64,000 bases of DNA from NCBI RefSeq assembly GCF_030036535.1, contig NZ_CP080388.1, positions 1 through 64,000 on the forward strand, in the 5' to 3' direction. The translations under genes and the position numbers were made by a program. Positions 28,201 through 36,224 of the stretch are shown here, one piece after another; positions within the stretch are counted from its first letter, which is position 1; each line of letters begins with the position of its first letter. Source of the DNA: Agrobacterium cucumeris (lineage in GTDB: Bacteria > Pseudomonadota > Alphaproteobacteria > Rhizobiales > Rhizobiaceae). A model generated the notes under the pieces. It worked only from the letters and a program-made list of their open reading frames with translations, had not been told where the DNA came from and did not search any database.

Positions 28201-28249
28201 ATAGAAAAAGAATAACCAGTCTTTCTCCCTCACGCCCGGCTGCTAGGTT
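28201..28249 (+). promoter_or_regulatory. shared promoter/operator element, copy B (before the ABC importer operon)
   Basis: The core at 28209-28226 fits AGAAWRACCNGTCTTYCT. Extended to 28201-28226 it matches copy C at 21 of 26 positions. CTTTCT (28221-28226) and TAGGTT (28244-28249) are 17 bp apart, a plausible weak -35/-10 pair. Transcription would start near 28256 and give a leader of about 270 nt before the binding-protein gene. Confidence 0.6.
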
Positions 28250-28285
28250 ATGGGCAAGATAAACACCGCAACGAGGGATCGCGTC

Positions 28286-28351
28286 ATGACTGGAATATGT
28301 AGAAGCGGGCGCGCTCCTCAGCCAAGCGAACTCCCACGAGCCGCTCGCTAA
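28286..28351 (+). CDS. short leader peptide (21 residues) upstream of the ABC importer operon
   Basis: An ATG at 28286 follows GAGGG at 28273-28277 with an 8-base spacing, a better ribosome site than many genes here. The peptide starts MTGICRSGR, contains one Cys codon (TGT) and several Arg, and ends at a TAA at 28349-28351. It begins about 30 nt after the predicted transcription start and 174 nt before the binding-protein ATG. The position, size and Cys-Arg content fit a regulatory leader peptide of a sulfur-related operon. This is inference; no published match is claimed. Confidence 0.5.
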   Translation: MTGICRSGRAPQPSELPRAAR

Positions 28352-28453
28352 CCCTCGCGACGCCCAACCCGACTGCCCAATGAATTCAAGCATTCTCCCG
28401 CTCGGCTGAAAGGCCGACGCGGCAACGGTTTGACATGCCTGCTGCCAATGACG

Positions 28454-28514
28454 GCGGCCGCATGTGCGTCCGCAGGAGATGCCGAAATTGCAACGAAAAA
28501 ACTTTGAATTTTTC
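28454..28514 (+). promoter_or_regulatory. leader hairpins between the short peptide and the binding-protein gene
   Basis: Two structures are visible. At 28454-28473 GCGG-CG pairs with CG-CCGC around a small loop (one mismatch). At 28495-28514 GAAAAA pairs with TTTTTC around ACTTTGAA, ending 2-3 bases before the AGGA ribosome site of the next gene. A third small stem TCGGC/GCCGA lies around 28413-28428. An in-frame-to-nothing Cys-rich stretch (Met-Cys-Val, then two more Cys) is also readable from 28462. They could couple leader translation to downstream expression. Confidence 0.4.
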
Positions 28515-28525
28515 AGGATCATATC

Positions 28526-30181
28526 ATGACAAGACGTTCTTTCTCATTCTCCCTGTCGCGTCGCCGGCTGCTTTTCACGGCCTCTCTGGCAGTCTCCGCC
28601 TCGCTGTTTTTATCAACAGCGGCACCTCTGAGCGCACTGGCGGCGGATACGCCGCGCGATGGCGGTGACATCACCTTTCTGATCGATTCACTGGGCGACA
28701 CGTGGATCCCAAACAACAGTGCCATCTCCAGTTTTCAGGGCCACATCTGGGGTCATGTGACGGACAAGCTGCTTTACGTCGATGCGGAAGGCAAGGTCAG
28801 CCCATGGATCGCCGAACGCTGGGAGCAGAACGACACCGCAACGGAATTCACCCTTCACCTCAAAAGCGGCGTGACTTTCTCGGATGGCGAACCGCTTGAT
28901 GCGAAGGCCGTCGTCGCCAATCTCGACATCTGGTATGCCGGCCGCAAGAACGAGGGGATCAACCCGATCGGCCTCTTCCCCAAGACCTACGATCACGCCG
29001 AAGCGGTTGATGCCACGACGGTCAAGGTTTTCTTCAAGAAGCCTACACTCGGGTTCATTCCAACGCTTGGCTATCACGGTTCCATCCTGATCTCTCCCAA
29101 GAGCATCGCCCAGCCTGCCGGCCAGCAGGCTGACCTCAGCAAGACCGCCGGCAGCGGACCTTACGTGGTGGAGTCCTGGAAAGAGGGCGACCATGTCACC
29201 CTCGTCAAGCGCAAGGATTATAATTGGGGGCCAGCCGCCGTCGGCCACACCGGACCCGCCTATCTCGATACCATCACCTACAAACTTGTCTCGGAGCCAT
29301 CCCTTCGCGTCGCCTCCGTTCAGTCCGGTCAGGCGGATGTCGCCTACAACGCCTCGCCCCAGGAACTGAAATCGCTGAAGGAAGAAGGCTTCACTGTTGC
29401 GACCCCGCGTTATCTCGGCTTCGTCAACGGCTGGGCCGTCAACACCAAGCTACAGCCCTATGATGACGTGAAGATTCGCCAGGCGCTCCAGGCCGGCATC
29501 AACCGCCAGGAAATTATCGACACCGTCTATACGCAGGACTGGAGGCTAGCGACGTCGTTCATTCAGAGCAACGTCCCGGGTGCCACGGATCACAGCGATC
29601 TCCTCGCCTATAACCCGGAAAAGTCAGAGAAGCTTTTGGAGGAAGCCGGATGGATCAAGGGCGCTGACGGTATTCGCGTGAAAGATGGAAAATCGCTGGA
29701 GCTGACGATCCATTCCAATCCTTATCTGGCAACCTCGAAATCCGTTGATGAGCTTATTGCCCAGCAGCTTGGCAGGCTCGGATGGAAGGTTAACATCAGG
29801 GCTTATGACGTTGTCACCTTTGGCGAGAAGGTCAAATTCGGTGGTGCAGCGGTTCCCACATATGAAGTCACCCGCAGCTTCATCGATGCCGGCACGGTCG
29901 CCAGCATCCTGACCAATGCCAATAATGGCGAGAACTGGTTTGCACTGGATGAGCGTGATGCGAAGCTCAATGATCTGCGCGACAAAATCGCTGGCGCGGG
30001 TTCCGTCGAGGACAGAAAGCCTCTTCTGGACGACCTGCAGAAATACGTACTGGAACAGGGTTACTTCATCCCACGCACGCAAATCGTCCAGCGCATCTAC
30101 GTGCAATCGCCGAAGCTGAAGGGCGAAGTCTATAACGGCGTCGCTTACGCCAGCTATTACACAGCGTTCATTGCCGAATGA
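28526..30181 (+). CDS. ABC transporter periplasmic binding protein, family 5 (SBP_bac_5)
   Basis: 551 residues. The N-terminus has SRRRLLFTASLA, a possible Tat-type twin-arginine signal, with cleavage near ALAA. Family 5 landmarks: LLYVDAEGKVSPWIAERWE, TEFTLHLKSGVTFSDGEPLDAKAVVANLDIW (in parts), GSGPYVVESW and IRQALQAGINRQEIIDTVY. The sequence recalls the binding-protein group that travels with luciferase-type monooxygenases (the KPN_01854/KPN_01858 families), from memory. It starts the operon binding protein-permease-permease-ATPase-monooxygenase. The ligand is probably a small organosulfur compound or peptide-like conjugate. Confidence 0.92.
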   Translation: MTRRSFSFSLSRRRLLFTASLAVSASLFLSTAAPLSALAADTPRDGGDITFLIDSLGDTWIPNNSAISSFQGHIWGHVTDKLLYVDAEGKVSPWIAERWEQNDTATEFTLHLKSGVTFSDGEPLDAKAVVANLDIWYAGRKNEGINPIGLFPKTYDHAEAVDATTVKVFFKKPTLGFIPTLGYHGSILISPKSIAQPAGQQADLSKTAGSGPYVVESWKEGDHVTLVKRKDYNWGPAAVGHTGPAYLDTITYKLVSEPSLRVASVQSGQADVAYNASPQELKSLKEEGFTVATPRYLGFVNGWAVNTKLQPYDDVKIRQALQAGINRQEIIDTVYTQDWRLATSFIQSNVPGATDHSDLLAYNPEKSEKLLEEAGWIKGADGIRVKDGKSLELTIHSNPYLATSKSVDELIAQQLGRLGWKVNIRAYDVVTFGEKVKFGGAAVPTYEVTRSFIDAGTVASILTNANNGENWFALDERDAKLNDLRDKIAGAGSVEDRKPLLDDLQKYVLEQGYFIPRTQIVQRIYVQSPKLKGEVYNGVAYASYYTAFIAE

Positions 30182-30219
30182 CGCCAGCACCCACCAAGTA
30201 ACGTCAAGGAGGTGACGGC

Positions 30220-31230
30220 ATGAGCAATGCCTACCTAACCTACGCCGCAAAGCGGCTCGGCCAGGCGATCGTCGTCATCCTCCTGGCCTATGTCTTCACC
30301 TTCGTGGTCGTCAGCGTCCTGCCCGGCGACCCGATCACCAGCGTTCTGCGCAACCCGCAGAACGGTTTCACCGAGCAGGAGATCGCCGAAATCATTGCTG
30401 CACAGGGGCTGGACAGGCCGATCATCGTGCAGCTCTGGCACTCCCTGTCGGCATTCCTGACGGGCGATCTCGGCATTTCCATGCGCTCCAACCGACCGGT
30501 CTCGACACTCATTGCCGAGGTGCTGCCATCCACGCTGGTTTTGGCCTCCGCCGGGCTAACGGTCGCCTTGATCCTCGCCTTTGCCGTTGCCTACGGCACC
30601 CAGGTCGTGCCGAAGCGTTACGGCCAAGGACTGCTGCGCGCTTTCCCATCTCTGTTCCTGTCGACACCTAATTTCGTCATCGGCCTGTTTCTGATCCACC
30701 TCTTCGGTTTTCAGCTCAGGCTGTTCCGCGTCATCGAACCGGACAGCTTCTGGGCCACGCTGTTTGCGGCGATCACCATCGGCATACCGTTTTCCGCACA
30801 GATCGCGGAAGTTCTGATTGCCAATCTCGATCATGAGGCCGAGCAGGATTACGCAGCGGTTGCCCGCAGTCGCGGCATCGGGCCGAGACGGCTTTTCGCA
30901 ACACATCTCCTCAAGCCCGCCTCCTTGCCCGTCGTGACGGTTATCGCTTTGACCGTTGGCGAACTTCTGGGCAACTCGCTGATCACGGAAACGGTATTCG
31001 GCCGGACCGGTATCGGCAGTCTCGTACAGCGTTCCGTCAGCACCCAGGACCTGCCGGTCCTGCAGGCGATCGTCTCGCTGGGAGCCGTGGTGTTTGTCAT
31101 CGTCAACCTCGTCGCCGATCTTCTCTATCCGCTGCTCGATCCACGGGTGAAAATTATCGTTGGCCGAAAACGCCGCCTGTCGACCATCGACGACACGTCG
31201 CTTGGCCTAGAAACGGGGGCCAAACCATGA
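30220..31230 (+). CDS. ABC transporter permease, DppB type
   Basis: 336 residues, six predicted helices. The N-terminus YAAKRLGQAIVVILLAYVF, the EAA loop EQDYAAVARSRGIGPRRLFATHLLKP and the signature VFGRTGIGSLVQRSVSTQDLPV mark the DppB family. It has the best ribosome site of the operon (AAGGAGGTGA about 7 bp before the ATG), 38 bp after the binding-protein stop. The stop overlaps the next permease start by 4 bp. Confidence 0.94.
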   Translation: MSNAYLTYAAKRLGQAIVVILLAYVFTFVVVSVLPGDPITSVLRNPQNGFTEQEIAEIIAAQGLDRPIIVQLWHSLSAFLTGDLGISMRSNRPVSTLIAEVLPSTLVLASAGLTVALILAFAVAYGTQVVPKRYGQGLLRAFPSLFLSTPNFVIGLFLIHLFGFQLRLFRVIEPDSFWATLFAAITIGIPFSAQIAEVLIANLDHEAEQDYAAVARSRGIGPRRLFATHLLKPASLPVVTVIALTVGELLGNSLITETVFGRTGIGSLVQRSVSTQDLPVLQAIVSLGAVVFVIVNLVADLLYPLLDPRVKIIVGRKRRLSTIDDTSLGLETGAKP

Positions 31231-32072
31231 GCCTTATCTCCAGCCCGGTTTCCGTCAGCAATCCGTTGGAGAGACTGAAAGGTCTCAATATAACTGCGAC
31301 GGTCGCCCTCTCCCTGCTTGTCATCGCCATCGTCGTCGCCTGGTCGGTTGCACCGCAGCTCTTCACAAGTCTGAGCCCGGTCAACGGTGTCCCGGCCAAC
31401 AAGCTCCTAGCGCCCAGTGCCGCACATTGGTTCGGCACGGATCATCTGGGGCGCGATCTCTACACGCGCGTCGTTTATGGCACCGCGTCCTCGGTATCGA
31501 GCGCGCTCGTCGCCGTCGTCATTGGCGTGTTGGTCGGCGGCGTGATCGGTCTGCTCGCTGGATTTTTCGGCGGATGGGTGGATATCGTCTTTGCGCGTTT
31601 TGTCGACGTACTGCTGTCCATCCCGAAGTTCCTGCTCGCGGTCATCATCGTCACGGCAATCGGCTTCGAGACGATCAACGCCGCCATTGCGACAGGCATA
31701 TCGGCGATCGCCTTCTTCGCCCGCGTGGCGCGTTCGGAGGTCATCAAGACCCGCCAGGCGACCTTCGTGGAGGCATCTTTCCTCGCAGGTGGCTCACGCG
31801 GATACATCGTGCTGAGACATGTCCTGCCAAACGCATCTCGCTCGATGCTGCCGCTTGCCGTCCTGCAATTCGGCGAGTCCATTCTTGTCATCGCCAGCCT
31901 CGCCTTCCTCGGCTACGGCGATCCGCCCCCCTCCTCCGACTGGGGCCTGCTGATTTCAATCGGCAAGGACTACCTCAAATGGCCCTGGCTCGTTTATGCC
32001 CCCGCGTTCGTTACGATCGTGACCGTCCTCTCTGTCAACAGGATCAGCCGATGGCTTCGCAAATCGCACTGA
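31227..32072 (+). CDS. ABC transporter permease, DppC type
   Basis: 281 residues with six predicted helices. DppC landmarks: HWFGTDHLGRDLYTRVVYG near 71-89, the EAA loop ATFVEASFLAGGSRGYIVLRHVLPNA (in parts), and LGYGDPPPSSDWGLLISIG near the end. ATGA overlap with the first permease at its start, and a 22-bp overlap with the ATPase gene at its end, show tight coupling. Confidence 0.94.
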   Translation: MSLISSPVSVSNPLERLKGLNITATVALSLLVIAIVVAWSVAPQLFTSLSPVNGVPANKLLAPSAAHWFGTDHLGRDLYTRVVYGTASSVSSALVAVVIGVLVGGVIGLLAGFFGGWVDIVFARFVDVLLSIPKFLLAVIIVTAIGFETINAAIATGISAIAFFARVARSEVIKTRQATFVEASFLAGGSRGYIVLRHVLPNASRSMLPLAVLQFGESILVIASLAFLGYGDPPPSSDWGLLISIGKDYLKWPWLVYAPAFVTIVTVLSVNRISRWLRKSH

Positions 32073-33769
32073 AAACAGCGCCAATCCTTCCCGAGTTCGT
32101 GGCGGCGTCTCCACAACACGCGACGCCCCTCATCGCGGTGGAAAATCTTGTCGTTGCCTACCGGAGGCAGGAGGTCGTCCATAATGTCGGCTTCGAAATC
32201 GGGCGCGGCGAAAGCCTTGCCCTCATCGGAGAATCCGGTTCTGGAAAATCGACAATCGCGAAGGCTGTGCTGCGGCTTCTTCCCAACGGTGCGAACGCTA
32301 CGGGTCAGGTCGTTTTCGACAGGCAGAATATTTTGGCATTGCCGGAACGGCGCTTCAGGCCGTATCGCGGCCGCGAAATCGGCTTCGTGCCGCAGGATCC
32401 CGGCAACTCCCTCAACCCTGTGAGAACAATCGGCGCGCAAGCACTCGAAGCGGCAGCGCTGACCGAAGAGGTCAATCCGGCGATCCGCAAGGCACTTATC
32501 CTCGAAACATTCGCCAAAGTGGGTCTCGACAATCCGCAACGGGTTTACGATTCCTATCCACATCAACTGTCCGGAGGCATGTTGCAGCGCGTGCTGATCG
32601 CTCTGGCAATATTGCCGCGTCCTGCCCTGCTGGTGGCGGACGAGCCGACCTCGGCGCTCGACGTCACAATCCAGAAACGCATCCTCGATCTCCTGTCCCG
32701 CCTTCGGGATGAGCTGAACATCAGCCTGCTTCTCATTACCCATGATCTCGCGATAGCGGCAGAGCGGGCAGATAAGCTCGTTGTGCTGAAGAACGGCGTC
32801 GTGCAGGAGGCAGGCAAAACGTCTGCCGTTTTCTCCTCCCCTTCCTCTTCCTATGCGAAGAAACTCCATGGGGACGTGCCAGCCCTCAACCCTGACCGCT
32901 ATGCAAAGTTTCGCGATCCGGGGTTCGGTCTCCTGAAGGGTGATAAGTCGCCGAAGATTGCGGTAGAGGGTGTCACCAAACGTTTCACCGTGGATGGCAA
33001 AACCCTGACGGCGGTGGACAATATTTCATTTACGGTTCCGGCAGGCACGACCCATGCGCTCGTCGGCGAATCCGGCTCCGGCAAGACGACGACGATCCGC
33101 CTGCTGCTGGGGCTCGAAGAGCCGGAAAGCGGCACAATCACGGTTGCCGACGAGACCGTCACGAGCAAAAGCCGGGCTTCGCTCCGTTCTGTCTGGCGGC
33201 ATCTTCAACTGGTTTACCAGAACCCGTTTACGTCACTCGACCCGACGTGGAAGGTGGGACAGCTTGTGCGTGAACCACTCGATCGGTTCGAGATCGGGAC
33301 GCCGAAAGAGCGCTCCGAGCGGGTACGGGAAGCTCTCGCGAATGTCGGCTTGAGTGAGCATTTGCTGGAACGCAAACCGTCGGCTCTCTCCGGCGGGCAG
33401 CGTCAACGTGTGGCGATCGCCCGCTCGCTGGTCCTCAAACCGGATGTGATTGTGCTGGACGAACCCACATCCGCTCTTGATGTCAGCGTTCAGGCTGACA
33501 TCGTCGAGGTTCTGCTGTCGCTGCAGGCCAAGCTCGGCCTGACCTATGTCTTCGTTTCGCATGACCTTGCCCTGGTCCGGCAACTTGCGCATAGCGTTTC
33601 GGTGATGCAGCGGGGACGCATCGTCGAGCATGGAGCCGTCACCGAGATTTTCGGCAATCCGAGACACGAATATACCGCGTCGCTGCTGAACTCCATCCCG
33701 TCGGGCATTGCCGGAACGGTTCGCGTTCCCGCGGTCCGGCACACTCTGCGGAAGGAGCAACTCGCATGA
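32051..33769 (+). CDS. fused two-domain ABC transporter ATPase, dipeptide type
   Basis: 572 residues from ATG 32051, which lies inside the end of the permease gene; the frame is open further upstream but only as a shadow of the permease. Two cassettes: Walker A GESGSGKST at 60-68 and GESGSGKTT near 339-347, signatures LSGGMLQR and LSGGQRQR, Walker B LLVADEPTSALD and VIVLDEPTSALD. Both sites look competent. The stop overlaps the following monooxygenase start by 4 bp, tying catabolism to uptake. Confidence 0.95.
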   Translation: MASQIALKTAPILPEFVAASPQHATPLIAVENLVVAYRRQEVVHNVGFEIGRGESLALIGESGSGKSTIAKAVLRLLPNGANATGQVVFDRQNILALPERRFRPYRGREIGFVPQDPGNSLNPVRTIGAQALEAAALTEEVNPAIRKALILETFAKVGLDNPQRVYDSYPHQLSGGMLQRVLIALAILPRPALLVADEPTSALDVTIQKRILDLLSRLRDELNISLLLITHDLAIAAERADKLVVLKNGVVQEAGKTSAVFSSPSSSYAKKLHGDVPALNPDRYAKFRDPGFGLLKGDKSPKIAVEGVTKRFTVDGKTLTAVDNISFTVPAGTTHALVGESGSGKTTTIRLLLGLEEPESGTITVADETVTSKSRASLRSVWRHLQLVYQNPFTSLDPTWKVGQLVREPLDRFEIGTPKERSERVREALANVGLSEHLLERKPSALSGGQRQRVAIARSLVLKPDVIVLDEPTSALDVSVQADIVEVLLSLQAKLGLTYVFVSHDLALVRQLAHSVSVMQRGRIVEHGAVTEIFGNPRHEYTASLLNSIPSGIAGTVRVPAVRHTLRKEQLA

Positions 33770-34893
33770 ATATTGCAGCACCTTCCCGCGACCTTCCCGC
33801 GTTATTTCGACCTAAGCAGCGGCTTGGCTTCAATACGCGGGTGTCGTTCAACGACGATGATGGTCCGGCACAGGGGTTGCGACAGGGCATTGAACTGTTC
33901 AGGCAGGCGGAAAAGCTGGGATATCAATCAGGCTGGGCCTATCAGCGTCACTTCGATCATTATCTGTCTTCCCCGTTGCCCTTCTTCGCGGCGGTCGGCC
34001 AGCATACGCGACACATCACGCTCGGCTCCGCCGTCATTCCGATGCGTTATCAGGATCCCATCCTTCTGGCCGAGGCGGCAGGAACGACCGACCTCTTGAT
34101 CGACGGCCGACTTGAACTGGCGATTTCGACCGGGGCCAACGGTGCGTTTGACGCCGTCTTCGGAACAGTCGATGCCGATGCGCGAACGGAGGCAAAACGT
34201 CGCCAGTCGCGCTTCCTCGCAGCCATTGCCGGAGATGTATTGCACACTGTTACGGAGCGGGACCAAGGGGCGCCTCTGGGAGCCGAATTGCGGGTTACGC
34301 CGCACAGCCCAACCTTGCGGAACCGCATACGACAGGGCTCTGCCAGCATCGATTCCGCCATCCAGGCCGCCGAACTTGGTATCGGCCTGATTTCAGGAAC
34401 CGTCCTTCACGATCACGCCGAAGGCGAGACATTCGGTCAGTATCAGGCACGGATCATCGACGCCTATCGCACCCATTGGCTTCGCATCTGGAAGACGCCG
34501 CCGCCGCCCGTCGCCGTTGCAGCTTCCATTCTGGTCGGGACCACCGCCGAACTGCGTGAGAAATATGCCGCTTACGACCTCGAGCGCCGCACGGTGGGAA
34601 TTGCCGCGTCACGCCCGAAGGGTGCGTTGGCTCCTGCCGGCCAACCGGTCGGTGCGCAGATTTCTCCCGTTTTTCAAGGTACACCGGACGAGGTTATCGA
34701 GAGCATATTGAGCGACCCGGGACTGGCGACCGCAGATGAACTCGTTCTGTTTCTGCCACCCGCTTTCGCATTGCCAGAAAACATACGATTGCTCTCCGAT
34801 CTTGCAACGACCGTCGCTCCATCTCTGGGATGGACGCCTGCTCCGGATCACGAAATGCCGTCACAGACGACAATCCAAGGTTCCAGGCAGTAA
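33766..34893 (+). CDS. FMN-dependent luciferase-like monooxygenase (LLM class)
   Basis: 375 residues, TIM-barrel bacterial-luciferase fold: FRQAEKLGYQSGWAYQRHFDHYLSSP (in parts), TRHITLGSAVIPMRYQDPILLAEAAGTTDLL and DGRLELAISTG. It resembles the KPN_01858 group of putative monooxygenases found with peptide-type ABC importers; that assignment is from memory. It needs reduced FMN, which the reductase at 37456 could supply. It is the last gene of the ABC operon, with a 4-bp overlap. Confidence 0.9.
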   Translation: MNIAAPSRDLPALFRPKQRLGFNTRVSFNDDDGPAQGLRQGIELFRQAEKLGYQSGWAYQRHFDHYLSSPLPFFAAVGQHTRHITLGSAVIPMRYQDPILLAEAAGTTDLLIDGRLELAISTGANGAFDAVFGTVDADARTEAKRRQSRFLAAIAGDVLHTVTERDQGAPLGAELRVTPHSPTLRNRIRQGSASIDSAIQAAELGIGLISGTVLHDHAEGETFGQYQARIIDAYRTHWLRIWKTPPPPVAVAASILVGTTAELREKYAAYDLERRTVGIAASRPKGALAPAGQPVGAQISPVFQGTPDEVIESILSDPGLATADELVLFLPPAFALPENIRLLSDLATTVAPSLGWTPAPDHEMPSQTTIQGSRQ

Positions 34894-34924
34894 GGATAGT
34901 CGGGCAATATTTTCTACATATTCC

Positions 34925-34973
34925 ATAGAAATAGAAAGACCTGTCTTCCTCATATGCCACGCCGGCATTAGCT
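34925..34973 (+). promoter_or_regulatory. shared promoter/operator element, copy C (before the second monooxygenase operon)
   Basis: The core at 34933-34950 fits AGAAWRACCNGTCTTYCT. AGAC-CT-GTCT at its centre is near-palindromic. CTTCCT (34945-34950) and TTAGCT (34968-34973) are 17 bp apart, and the ATG at 35008 is about 28 nt beyond the expected transcription start. After the core, CACGCC-GGC is also shared with copy B. Confidence 0.6.
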
Positions 34974-35007
34974 TTTACCCGATATCCAGAAACACCAAGG
35001 AGCTCCC

Positions 35008-36111
35008 ATGGCTGCGGAATTCATCAGCGTCAGCTTTCCCAACGCGTCCAATGATCTGAACCCCATCCCGGATGCTCCGGTCGATCCGCTCTTCCTGGAA
35101 CGTTATGCGCGTGCACTGGACGACTACGGGTTCAACTACACGCTCATTCCCTACTCCTCGTCCTCGTTCGATCCCTTCACATTGGGCGCGACGGTGCTTG
35201 CGCATACGAAGAATATCAAGATCATCGTCGCACTCCGGCCCAACACCGTTTATCCGACGGTTGCGGCCAAATCTCTCGCCACGCTCGACCAGTTGAGCGG
35301 TGGCCGCGTCGTCGTCCACTTCATCGCGGGCGGAAGCGACGAGGAGCAGGCGCGCGAGGGAGATTTCCTCAACAAGGAAGAGCGTTACGAGCGGCAGGAA
35401 GAATATATCCGCATACTTCGTCTTGCCTGGACGTCAACCGAGCCCTTCGATTTCGACGGCAAATATTACCAGTTCAAGCAGTTTCGCAGCGCCGTACGTC
35501 CCACCAACGGCCTGATCCCGATTTCGCTCGGCGGCTCGTCGGATGCCGCCTATCGTATCGGCGGCTCGTTGTGCGACATTTTCGGCCTCTGGGGCGAACC
35601 GCTGGCTGAAACCAAGCAGCAGATTGACCGCATCTACGCCGAAGCCGCAAAAGCGGGTCGAACCGATCGCCCGCGTATCTGGGTCACCTTCCGGCCAATC
35701 GTGGCTGAAACGGATGAACTGGCCTGGGACAAGGCGCACAGGGTTCTCGACCGTCTGAACGAGAACCGCCAGAAGGGTCTTTCCCGCGCGCCGGTCAACG
35801 CAACACCACCCGCTAATATCGGCTCCCAGCGCCTGCTCGATATCGCCAAACGCGGCGATGTCCATGACCGCGCGCTCTGGTATCCGACGGTCACCGCAAC
35901 CAATGCAAGCGGCGCGACAACCGCTCTGGTCGGATCACCCCGCACAATCGCCGACTCCATTCTCGACTATATTGATCTCGGCGCCGATCTGATTTCGATC
36001 CGTGGATACGACAATTATAACGATGCCGTCGACTACGGACGATATATCCTGCCCCTCGTCCGCGAGGGTATTCGCCAACGTGAAGAGGCAAAGAAGAAGG
36101 CCGCCGCGTGA
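35008..36111 (+). CDS. LLM-class flavin monooxygenase, alkanesulfonate-monooxygenase-like (SsuD type)
   Basis: 367 residues. SsuD-type landmarks: LDDYGFNYTLIPYSSSSFDPF, IKIIVALRPNTVYPTVAAKSLATLDQLSGGR (in parts), HFIAGGSDEEQAREGDFLNKEERYERQEEY and PISLGGSSDAAYRIGG. Such enzymes use reduced FMN and oxygen to cleave C-S bonds of sulfonates or sulfones. It begins a separate transcription unit behind copy C of the shared element, with AAGGAG 7 bp before the ATG. Confidence 0.92.
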   Translation: MAAEFISVSFPNASNDLNPIPDAPVDPLFLERYARALDDYGFNYTLIPYSSSSFDPFTLGATVLAHTKNIKIIVALRPNTVYPTVAAKSLATLDQLSGGRVVVHFIAGGSDEEQAREGDFLNKEERYERQEEYIRILRLAWTSTEPFDFDGKYYQFKQFRSAVRPTNGLIPISLGGSSDAAYRIGGSLCDIFGLWGEPLAETKQQIDRIYAEAAKAGRTDRPRIWVTFRPIVAETDELAWDKAHRVLDRLNENRQKGLSRAPVNATPPANIGSQRLLDIAKRGDVHDRALWYPTVTATNASGATTALVGSPRTIADSILDYIDLGADLISIRGYDNYNDAVDYGRYILPLVREGIRQREEAKKKAAA

Positions 36112-36163
36112 TGACCGCAGTCCGGCCACGCCGTCGGACCCATCCACCTCTTCTTCCAAGACG

Positions 36164-36194
36164 GGGATCATCCACGCCCGCAACGGATGATCCC
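36164..36194 (+). promoter_or_regulatory. intercistronic hairpin between the SsuD-like and DszC-like genes
   Basis: GGGATCATCC and GGATGATCCC form a perfect 10-bp stem with an 11-base loop. It sits in the 113-bp gap before the preferred start at 36225, which supports this gap being non-coding. It could stabilise or process the mRNA and so set the ratio of the two enzymes. No T-run follows, so it is not a simple terminator. Confidence 0.5.
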
Positions 36195-36224
36195 GCCCGC
36201 CGACCTTTAGAAAGCCGTTACCGC

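Noticed and set aside
31427..32050. N-terminal extension of the ATPase frame
   Set aside because: It lies over the permease gene, is Arg-rich without motif, and the ATPase starts naturally at 32051.
34925..34973. Sigma-54 promoter reading of copy C
   Set aside because: No GG/GC pair with the required -24/-12 spacing; a sigma-70-like spacing of 17 bp fits better in copies B and C.
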